Shown: positions 17,009 through 23,659 of the stretch, one piece after another
Position numbering within the stretch: the stretch's first letter is position 1
How the letters are laid out: the number at the start of each line of letters is the position of its first letter
From: Bacteroidales bacterium
GTDB taxonomy: Bacteria > Bacteroidota > Bacteroidia > Bacteroidales > UBA12077
Direction: 5' to 3'
DNA length: 45,591 bases
NCBI GenBank assembly: GCA_013138975.1
Contig: WTBR01000074.1
Coordinates: 1 to 45,591, forward strand
Notes under the pieces: generated by a model
Seen by the model: the letters and a program-made list of their open reading frames with translations, nothing else
Database searches by the model: none
Told to the model about the DNA's origin: nothing
Program-made: the position numbers and the translations under genes

Positions 17009-17121
17009 GTAAATTTTCATTCATTTAAATATCAAGTAATTAGCCACACCACGATTAATTACTATAAATGATATGAAATTATAATCAACTTGCTGATTAT
17101 TAATAATTCCGTACTATGATT
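17009..17121 (+). repeat. Degenerate copy of the lysA-linked repeat (segment B)
   Basis: From GTAAATTTTCATTC (17009) to CCGTACTATGATT (17121) this stretch follows, with many substitutions, the same order of sequence as the first unit after lysA (22788-22897), lacking the 96-bp segment A. It starts 17 bases after the permease stop. Both copies sit immediately at or after a gene end on the same strand. Apart from this and a -7 box at 17279, the 347-base gap shows nothing. Confidence 0.6.
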
Positions 17122-17278
17122 TGCGGATTTAAAGTAATAACTAAACTTTTATGTTAAAAAAGATGTTTTCTTTTGAACCTAATTCAAAATTATATGTATA
17201 AAGTATAACATAAAATTGATATGCATTAGTTATTATTTTAATTTTTACAATAAGGTAAAAAAAACTGTATAGAAAATG

Positions 17279-17286
17279 TATCTTTG
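17279..17286 (+). promoter_or_regulatory. Bacteroidota -7 promoter box
   Basis: TATCTTTG fits TAnnTTTG exactly and lies 53 bases before the GTG start at 17340. No TTTG is present 19-21 bases upstream, so only the -7 half of the promoter is supported. Confidence 0.5.
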
Positions 17287-17339
17287 CATTGATTATATAA
17301 TTTTCTGTATATTATTCCCAAATAATAAAAATTTAAGAA

Positions 17340-17726
17340 GTGGCAAAGAAAAAAATTGTTTTAGACTACGAAAAACTTGACGTAGAAACTATTAACGGAA
17401 TTAAAATGAAATACCCTAATGGGTATAAAGATCACCTAGTTACATTCTCAAATACTCAAGGTAGATACATTTCTGCATTGCCTTTTGAAGGAGAAGAGAT
17501 TTATTATTTAGTTAGGATGACTGAACTTGAAGCAATGCAGATTATTAGAGAAGATTCTGACTTTGGTAGAGACGGGAAACTATTAGATAGTTTTACCGGA
17601 GAAATAGATCCTGTAGAAGAAGATCCTATAGAATTAGAACTTGAAGAAGGAGAAATTAAAAAAGAATATCTTGATGAAAATTTGGATGAAGCCGAAAATA
17701 TAAAAGACGAAAGCTTCGAAGATTAA
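17340..17726 (+). CDS. Small acidic protein of unknown function
   Basis: The frame starts with GTG (MAKKKIVLDYEKLDVETING). The next in-frame ATG would remove 23 residues, so GTG is preferred, supported by AAGAAG just upstream. Residues 1-80 look like a compact domain with the segments KMKYPNGYKDHLVTF and RYISALPFEGEEIYYLVRMT. The last 45 residues are extremely acidic, dominated by E and D, and probably disordered. I do not recognise a named family; short proteins of this kind are common in Bacteroidota. It has its own -7 box and a textbook terminator (17748-17778), so it is monocistronic and possibly well expressed. The acidic tail could bind a basic partner such as a nucleic-acid-binding protein; that is speculation. 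Confidence 0.75.
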   Translation: MAKKKIVLDYEKLDVETINGIKMKYPNGYKDHLVTFSNTQGRYISALPFEGEEIYYLVRMTELEAMQIIREDSDFGRDGKLLDSFTGEIDPVEEDPIELELEEGEIKKEYLDENLDEAENIKDESFED

Positions 17727-17742
17727 TGCTTCGAAGATTAAT
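17713..17742 (+). repeat. 15-bp tandem duplication spanning the stop codon
   Basis: GCTTCGAAGATTAAT occurs twice in direct succession (17713-17727 and 17728-17742). The first copy contains the TAA stop of the acidic-protein gene; the second lies in its 3' untranslated region just before the terminator. Confidence 0.85.
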
Positions 17743-17747
17743 GCTTA

Positions 17748-17778
17748 AAGGATTCTTTAAAAAGAATCCTTTTTTTTT
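17748..17778 (+). terminator. Rho-independent terminator
   Basis: AAGGATTCTTT (17748-17758) pairs with AAAGAATCCTT (17761-17771), and nine T residues (17770-17778) follow. It ends the acidic-protein gene transcript. Confidence 0.9.
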
Positions 17779-17853
17779 ACATATAAAAAATAAAATTCTT
17801 ACACCATAATTAATTTCTCATATAATTACTTGGATTTCCGGCTTGTTTTTCAA

Positions 17854-17861
17854 TATCTTTG
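17854..17861 (+). promoter_or_regulatory. Bacteroidota -7 promoter box upstream of MATE gene
   Basis: TATCTTTG matches TAnnTTTG. Transcription from here would give an untranslated leader of about 135 bases before the MATE start at 18005, long enough to hold the short leader frame at 17887. Confidence 0.45.
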
Positions 17862-17886
17862 TATCGATAAAACAATCAAAAAAAAT

Positions 17887-17937
17887 ATGAAGTTCATTTC
17901 CTCATCATTTTTACCCGTCTCTATGACAACATGGTAG
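17887..17937 (+). CDS. Possible 16-residue leader peptide before MATE gene
   Basis: ATG at 17887 opens a 16-codon frame (MKFISSSFLPVSMTTW) that stops at 17935-17937. It is followed at once by a small hairpin, AGCTTA/TAAGCT (17937-17952), and 67 bases later by the exporter start. The order of promoter box, mini-frame, hairpin and efflux pump resembles translational attenuation leaders, but a chance short frame is equally possible. Confidence 0.25.
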   Translation: MKFISSSFLPVSMTTW

Positions 17938-18004
17938 CTTAGTTTTAAGCTTATCATTCAAATTATCTACAATCCATTTTGTTTTATCTTTTACATTTTT
18001 TATC

Positions 18005-19447
18005 ATGCTATTTAAAAATTCATTGTCTTCACATATTAAATCTTTTAATAAAGAATCCATTAAAATACTTTGGAAAAATATCCGTGAATCTATTTCCGGA
18101 ACCGATAAAGATTTTACAAAAGAAAAATTAAGTACCGCTATTTTACTCCTTTCAGTACCAATGGTTCTTGAAATGCTTATGGAATCTATTTTTGCAGTTG
18201 CAGATATTTTTTTCGTTTCAAAATTAGGAGCCGATGCTATTGCAACTGTTGGAATTACAGAATCTCTTCTTACAATAGTTTATGCCATTGGAATGGGATT
18301 AAGCATGGCTACAACCGCTATGGTTTCAAGGAGAATTGGAGAGAAAAAACCATACAGAGCATCTGTAGCTGCTGTTCAAGCTATAATTGTTGCTTCGGCA
18401 GTATCTTTAATTATAGGTATTCCGGGAATGTTATTCGCTAAAGACTTATTAAGGCTAATGGGTGCAAATGCCGATATTATTAATGAAGGTAGCGTGTATC
18501 CAACTATTTTACTGGGAAGCAATATTATAATAATGTTATTGTTTATTATAAATGCTGTTTTTCGAAGTTCCGGCGATGCAGCAATCTCAATGAGAGTATT
18601 ATTAATAGCTAACGGTGCAAATATTTTACTCGATCCACTTTTTATATTTGGACTTGGCCCGATTCCGGCAATGGGAATTAAGGGAGCTGCTATTGCTACT
18701 ACTATTGGAAGAAGTATTGCTGTTATTTATCAATTCTATGTGCTGTTTAAAGGCAATGGACGAATAAAAATTTATAAAAAAGCAGTACAGCTTAATGTAA
18801 AGGTTATGCTCGATCTTATTAAGATTTCGTTTGGGGGAATAGTACAGTCTATTATTGCGCATTCAAGTTGGTTATTTATGATTAGGATTATTGCCATTTT
18901 TGGAAGCACTGCACTAGCAGGTTATACTATTGCTATTCGAATAATAATTTTTGTATTGCTTCCATCATGGGGAATTAGTAATGCAGCAGCCACCTTAGTT
19001 GGACAGAATCTTGGAGCTAATAAACCAGAAAGAGCAGAAAAAGCTGTTTGGGCAACTGGTTATTTAAATATGGTATTATTGGGAGTTGTGTCAATAGTAT
19101 TTTTAATTAATCCGCATTTTTTTATGCGAATATTTATTGATAATCAAGAGGTTGTCAATACAGGAGCCCAAGGATTACGAATAATAAGTATTGGCTTTAT
19201 TTTCTATGCCATGGGAATGGTTATGGTACAAGCATTTAATGGTGCCGGCGATACCCGTACTCCAACCATTATTAATATTTTCTGTTTTTGGATTATTGAA
19301 ATTCCATTGGCTTATTTTCTGGCTAACCATTTTAAAGAAATAAATGAATCAGGAGTATATATTGCTATTATTGTTGCAGAATCTATTATGACTGTTATTG
19401 CAATGTGGTTGTTTAAAAAAGGAAAATGGAAATTACAAAAGGTGTAG
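18005..19447 (+). CDS. MATE-family multidrug/metabolite exporter
   Basis: This is a 480-residue integral membrane protein with about 12 helices in two MatE domains. The first domain starts at about residue 40 with LSTAILLLSVPMVLEMLMES and contains ADIFFVSKLGADAIATVGI. The second (about 255-470) contains SGGIVQSI-like and AATLVGQNLGANKPERAEKA residues, with VQAFNGAGDTRTPTIIN near 405-421. The family exports cationic drugs or metabolites in exchange for Na+ or H+; the specific substrate is unknown. A charged cytoplasmic extension of about 40 residues precedes the first helix. The gene has a long leader with a possible small peptide (17887-17937) and ends at a shared terminator (19485-19525). 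Confidence 0.93.
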   Translation: MLFKNSLSSHIKSFNKESIKILWKNIRESISGTDKDFTKEKLSTAILLLSVPMVLEMLMESIFAVADIFFVSKLGADAIATVGITESLLTIVYAIGMGLSMATTAMVSRRIGEKKPYRASVAAVQAIIVASAVSLIIGIPGMLFAKDLLRLMGANADIINEGSVYPTILLGSNIIIMLLFIINAVFRSSGDAAISMRVLLIANGANILLDPLFIFGLGPIPAMGIKGAAIATTIGRSIAVIYQFYVLFKGNGRIKIYKKAVQLNVKVMLDLIKISFGGIVQSIIAHSSWLFMIRIIAIFGSTALAGYTIAIRIIIFVLLPSWGISNAAATLVGQNLGANKPERAEKAVWATGYLNMVLLGVVSIVFLINPHFFMRIFIDNQEVVNTGAQGLRIISIGFIFYAMGMVMVQAFNGAGDTRTPTIINIFCFWIIEIPLAYFLANHFKEINESGVYIAIIVAESIMTVIAMWLFKKGKWKLQKV

Positions 19448-19484
19448 TTTGAATAAAAGTACGGCAACAGGCTTAAATATATTA

Positions 19485-19525
19485 AAAGTATGATGAATGA
19501 AAAAAAATCCCATTCATCATACTTT
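19485..19525. terminator. Bidirectional terminator hairpin
   Basis: AAAGTATGATGAATG (19485-19499) and its exact complement at 19511-19525 form a perfect 15-bp stem with an 11-base A-rich loop, between the convergent MATE gene (stop 19447) and ACT-domain gene (stop 19527). Confidence 0.8.
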
Positions 19526-19526
19526 C

Positions 19527-20186
19527 CTATTCACTTTTAAACTGTTTAATTACCGAAAAAGCTTTATCAATATCCTGATCTTTCAAAAGTATTGTAACTT
19601 CATTTGAAGTTGAAACAACTTCAAGAATGTTTATTCCGTTCCATGCAAGTTTTTTAAAAATGTAGTAATACAAGCCTGGTTGCTCTGTATTTCCTGAAGA
19701 TAATTTAATTGTAATTGAAGATAATCCATAAGAGCTGGAAAGTAATTTTTCTCCTTCGAAAATAGTTGGGATTTCATCTTTTATTCTATCGCTAAGAATA
19801 AATGTAGTTTCATACACACCTTGTGTAACTGTGTAAAAGAAATCTTTCTTATAAGTTATTATTCCAAGTAGTTTCTGTTGATTTCTTAATAATGTATCGG
19901 AGTTTCTAAATGTATAATCAACCAAATTAGAACGAACCAATATATCTCCAAGATCCTTTACCTGCTCTTCAATTTTTTTGCTTAAACCAATTTCATTAAC
20001 TACTTTAAATCTCCTAATAGCCATAACTATTGCACCATTATTGATTTCTTTTTGCAGTATTCTTTCCAAATCAGGTTTTAAAAATGAAGCTAATAAAGAA
20101 AAATTAATAATATTATCATTTAATGCATCAAGAATAAATGGCTTTCTGTTTAATACAGATTCTACTGCCTGAGAGATCGTAATCAT
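19527..20186 (-). CDS. ACT-domain protein divergent from lysC
   Basis: This is a 219-residue cytoplasmic protein. The C-terminal half (about 135-217) has the beta-alpha-beta pattern of paired ACT domains: SSITIKLSSGNTEQPGLYYY, then IFKKLAWNGINILEVVSTSN and EVTILLKDQDIDKAFSVIKQ. These resemble the regulatory end of aspartate kinases. The N-terminal 90 residues are helical (ITISQAVESVLNRKPFILDA) and contain no kinase motif. It is divergently transcribed from lysC with about 115 bases between the starts. The obvious reading is an amino-acid-sensing regulator connected with aspartate-family biosynthesis, possibly a repressor or an allosteric partner. The context supports this; the sequence does not prove it. 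Confidence 0.75.
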   Translation of the reverse strand: MITISQAVESVLNRKPFILDALNDNIINFSLLASFLKPDLERILQKEINNGAIVMAIRRFKVVNEIGLSKKIEEQVKDLGDILVRSNLVDYTFRNSDTLLRNQQKLLGIITYKKDFFYTVTQGVYETTFILSDRIKDEIPTIFEGEKLLSSSYGLSSITIKLSSGNTEQPGLYYYIFKKLAWNGINILEVVSTSNEVTILLKDQDIDKAFSVIKQFKSE

Positions 20187-20277
20187 ATTACAAATTTGTG
20201 TTTTGTTAAATATATAACATTTTGTTATTATTATGTTATATTCTATTCTGTTTTTTTATAGTACACAATTTATAGAA

Positions 20278-20285
20278 TATTTTTG
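20278..20285 (+). promoter_or_regulatory. -7 promoter box of lysC-lysA
   Basis: TATTTTTG fits TAnnTTTG. It overlaps an in-frame TTG at 20283 and so argues that the true lysC start is the ATG at 20301, which would sit on a very short leader. Confidence 0.5.
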
Positions 20286-20300
20286 CCCAAAATTATTTCT

Positions 20301-21641
20301 ATGAGAGTACTAAAATTTGGCGGAACATCAATTGGCGACGCAAATCAAATTAAAAAAGTTGTAAACCTAATTTCACAAGGCAATTCTAAGATAGTTGTAT
20401 TTTCTGCTCTATCTGGTATCACAAATCTTCTTTCGGAATTTGTTAAACAAGTTAACTTTGAAAATTACATTGTTTCGGAACATATTAAACTAATTATTAA
20501 AGAAAGACATTTAGCTCTCTCCGCAGAACTATTGCATGGTACAAATTTCATAAAAATAGCTCAAAAGAAGATTACAGAATCATTGGATGCCATATCTCAA
20601 TTTACAGATCAGAAGATAATAGGAAACGATGTGCAATTCGTACTAGCACAAGGAGAGTTATTATCGGCAATGATTATTCATTTGTATGCTTTAGAGCAAG
20701 AAATAGATACTGTTTATATTCCTGCTCTAAACTTTATGAAATTAAATGAGTATCGCGAGCCTGATTACGATTCCATAAGAACAGATCTCACAAACGAAAT
20801 TAATAAATACAGCAACTGCAATCTGATTATAACAAATGGCTTTATTTGTTTAAACCATTTGGGGCATATCGACAATCTTGGTAGAGGGGGGAGCGATTTT
20901 ACAGCAACAATTATTGGAAACGTTCTTAACTCAAGGGTAGTTGAAATATGGACTGATATTGATGGTTTGCATAATAACGATCCCCGATTTGTAGAACATA
21001 CCATTGCTATTCCAAATTTATCTTTTGATGAGGCCAAAGAACTGGCATATTTTGGTGCAAAAGTTTTACATCCTGCAAGCATTACTCCTGCCCAAAATCG
21101 GAATATTCCAATAATTCTTAAAAATTCATTTAGCCCGGAAGATTTAGGTACTGTTATTTCAGAATATACGCTTAACAAAGAATTAAAAGCCATTGCTGCC
21201 AAAGATGATATTATAACGATTAAGGTTAAATCGGGAAGAATGATGCAAGCCTTTGGTTTTTTGCGAAGAATATTTGAGGTTTTTGAGAAGTATCAAACTT
21301 CGGTTGATATGCTTACTACATCAGAAATTTCTGTTGCAATGACCATTGATAACAGCATACACTTAAACCCGATAATAGAAGAACTTTCTGAGTTGGGAGA
21401 AACGCAGGTTGTAAAAAATCAATGTATTGTAAGTATTGTTGGTGATTACACTCAGAATCAGAATATTTCTTTTCAAAACATTATTGATGGATTGGGCGAT
21501 ATTCCTATTAAAATGATCTCATTTGGAGCGAGTAAAATCAATATGTCATTTGTAATTGATTCGGAAAATAAAATAGAGGCCTTAAACTTATTAAACAAAT
21601 GCATTTTATCGAATGAGCCATGCTTAATCAACAAGAAATAA
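20301..21641 (+). CDS. lysC: Aspartate kinase (monofunctional)
   Basis: It phosphorylates aspartate, the first step toward lysine, threonine and methionine. The kinase signature KFGGTSIGD starts at residue 5 when ATG 20301 is used. Further family blocks are VQFVLAQGELLSAMIIH, LGRGGSDFTATIIG (about 199-212) and EIWTDIDGLHNNDPR (about 219-233). The last 150 residues form ACT regulatory domains, beginning with TIKVKSGRMMQAFGFLRRI, so feedback control by an end product is expected. An upstream TTG (20283) extends the frame by six codons, but it lies in the promoter box and would displace the conserved N-terminus. The 446-residue length is typical of the Bacteroidota enzyme without a fused homoserine dehydrogenase. 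The next gene, lysA, overlaps it by 22 bases. Confidence 0.93.
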   Translation: MRVLKFGGTSIGDANQIKKVVNLISQGNSKIVVFSALSGITNLLSEFVKQVNFENYIVSEHIKLIIKERHLALSAELLHGTNFIKIAQKKITESLDAISQFTDQKIIGNDVQFVLAQGELLSAMIIHLYALEQEIDTVYIPALNFMKLNEYREPDYDSIRTDLTNEINKYSNCNLIITNGFICLNHLGHIDNLGRGGSDFTATIIGNVLNSRVVEIWTDIDGLHNNDPRFVEHTIAIPNLSFDEAKELAYFGAKVLHPASITPAQNRNIPIILKNSFSPEDLGTVISEYTLNKELKAIAAKDDIITIKVKSGRMMQAFGFLRRIFEVFEKYQTSVDMLTTSEISVAMTIDNSIHLNPIIEELSELGETQVVKNQCIVSIVGDYTQNQNISFQNIIDGLGDIPIKMISFGASKINMSFVIDSENKIEALNLLNKCILSNEPCLINKK

Positions 21642-22807
21642 ATTATTTTGAGAAAGTAAAAACTCCATTTTACTTTTACGATATGGGTCTGCTGCAAAAA
21701 AGCCTTTTTGCCATAAAAGACGCAGCAGACCTGTATAATTTTCATTTACATTATGCCGTAAAAGCGAATGCTAATGAACGAATCTTGCGAACTATTAAAG
21801 GATTTGGATTAGGAGCTGATTGTGTTAGCGGAAATGAAATTCAAACAGCATTAAATAATGGTTTTTCTCCTCATCAAATTGTATTTGCCGGTGTAGGTAA
21901 AACCGATGATGAAATTGAATTGGCTATTAATTCAAATATTTTCTCAATTAATTGCGAATCTGTTCAGGAATTAGAAGTAATCAATAGTATTGCTAAAAAA
22001 CTTAACAAAAGGGTAAGAATTGCATTACGAATAAACCCAAATGTTGATGCTCTAACGCATTCGAAAATTACAACAGGTTTAAAATTCAACAAATTTGGGA
22101 TTTCCTTAATCGATGTGAAATTTATTATTGAGAATATAAACTCATATGAAAATCTATTTATTGAAGGATTACATTTTCATATTGGCTCTCAAATAACAAT
22201 TTTAGATGTTTATAAGAAATTATGTAAAGTGGTTAATGATACATTTTCGTATTTTACTAGTCAAGGTGTAAGAATAAAGCACATAAATCTTGGTGGAGGA
22301 TTGGGGATCAATTATCAAAATCCAGAATCCCAGATTCCGAATTTTCTGTCTTACTTTGAAATATTTAAGGATAATTTAAATGTCCCGGAAAATGTTGATT
22401 TGCATTTTGAGCCCGGCAGATCAATTGTAGGACAATGTGGTTATCTTATTTCAAAAATTTTATATTCAAAAACCGAAGGAAATAATAATACTTTAATTAT
22501 TGATGCCGGATTTACTGAACTTTTAAGGCCTGCTTTATACGATGCGAATCATAAAATTGTTAATCTCAGCTCAAGGAATAAAACAGAAATTTATGATATC
22601 GCAGGCCCAATTTGCGAAACATCGGATTATTTTGGAAGGGCTATTGAGTTGCCTTTATCTAAACGTGGTGATTTAATTGGAATTTATTCTACCGGTGCAT
22701 ATGGCGAAGTAATGGCTTCACAATACAATTTAAGATCTCTGGTTTCTAAGTATTACTCTGATGAAATTCCTTTATTACCTATTGCAGGTAAGTTTTTATT
22801 CGTTTGA
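21620..22807 (+). CDS. lysA: Diaminopimelate decarboxylase
   Basis: This PLP enzyme decarboxylates meso-diaminopimelate to lysine. The PLP lysine is K48 in LHYAVKANAN. HIGSQI (about 192-197), the glycine loop LGGGLGINY, EPGRSIVGQCG and the active-site GPICETSDYFGR at about 330 are all present. Its start lies inside lysC (22-bp overlap), giving tight coupling of the first and last enzymes of lysine synthesis. Family proteins usually end near YGEVMASQYN...YYSDEI. Here about a dozen residues follow (PLLPIAGKFLFV), and their coding sequence is the beginning of the downstream tandem repeat. The extreme C-terminus may therefore have been supplied by a repeat insertion. The core enzyme looks intact. 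Confidence 0.93.
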   Translation: MLNQQEINYFEKVKTPFYFYDMGLLQKSLFAIKDAADLYNFHLHYAVKANANERILRTIKGFGLGADCVSGNEIQTALNNGFSPHQIVFAGVGKTDDEIELAINSNIFSINCESVQELEVINSIAKKLNKRVRIALRINPNVDALTHSKITTGLKFNKFGISLIDVKFIIENINSYENLFIEGLHFHIGSQITILDVYKKLCKVVNDTFSYFTSQGVRIKHINLGGGLGINYQNPESQIPNFLSYFEIFKDNLNVPENVDLHFEPGRSIVGQCGYLISKILYSKTEGNNNTLIIDAGFTELLRPALYDANHKIVNLSSRNKTEIYDIAGPICETSDYFGRAIELPLSKRGDLIGIYSTGAYGEVMASQYNLRSLVSKYYSDEIPLLPIAGKFLFV

Positions 22808-23630
22808 TTATGATTCAATTAGCCGTGGCACGGTTAACTAATATAGATGACATGAAATTATTATCAAATGCTAATTATTAACAAATCCGTACCACGTTCA
22901 TTAATCTGATGAAATTCCTTTATTACCTATTGCAAGTAAATTTTCATTCGTTTAAATTTTAAGTAACTAGCCGTGCCACGGATTTTAAAATTATTAAGCA
23001 AATCTGGTAATGGCTGTTATACAGTAACAAAAAGGTTCTGCTCTTTCTTAAGAGAATCCGTGGCACGCTTAACTAATATAGATGATATGAAATTATTATC
23101 AAATGCTGATTATTAACAAATCCGTACCACGTTCATTAATCTGATGAAATTCCTTTATTACCTATTGCAGGTAAATTTTCATTCGTTTAAATTTTAAGTA
23201 ACTAGCCGTACCACGGATTTTAAAATTATTAAGCAAATCTGGTAATGGCTGTTATACAGTAACAAAAAGGTTCTGCTCTTTCATAAGAGAATCCGTGGCA
23301 CGGTTAACTAATATAGATGACATGAAATTATTATCAAATGCTGATTATTAATAAATCCGTACCACGTTCATTAATCTGATGAAATACCTTTATTACCTAT
23401 TGTAGGTAAATTTTCTATTCGTTTAAATTTTAAGTAACTAGCCGTACCACGGATTTTAAAATTATTAAGCAAATCTGGTAATGGCTGTTATACAGTAACA
23501 AAAAGGTTCTGCTCTTTCTTAAGAGAATCCGTGGCACGGTTAACTAATATAGATGATATGAAATTATTATCAACTTACTGATTATTAATAAATTCGTGGC
23601 ACGCTATTCTGATAAAATTCCTTTATTACA
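22758..23630 (+). repeat. 235-bp tandem repeat array beginning inside lysA
   Basis: The phrase CTGATGAAATTCC (with variants) recurs at 22758, 22906, 23141, 23376 and 23610: one short 148-bp unit, then units of 235, 235 and 234 bp. Each unit carries a lysA-tail-like stretch, a 96-bp segment A (22972-23067, 23207-23302, 23443-23538) with ends CGTRCCACGGATT/AATCCGTGGCACG, and a segment B ending AATCCGTACCACG. The near-palindrome CCGTGGCACGG or a variant occurs about eleven times, spaced 65, 83 and 87 bp apart. The first unit lacks segment A. No protein-coding frame is evident. The array fills the whole 850-base gap between lysA and the convergent kinase gene. Confidence 0.9.
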
Positions 23631-23659
23631 AATAAAGAAAAACAATTAGTATGCTAAAC

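Noticed and set aside
20283..20300. TTG start extending LysC by six residues
   Set aside because: It overlaps a consensus -7 promoter box and precedes the conserved MRVLKFGGTS N-terminus; ATG 20301 is better.
20765..21202. Minus-strand 145-codon frame inside lysC
   Set aside because: Antisense to the conserved kinase core; no independent signal.
22758..23630. CRISPR array
   Set aside because: Period is about 235 bp, the sequences between palindromes are themselves repeated, and there are no cas genes in the window.
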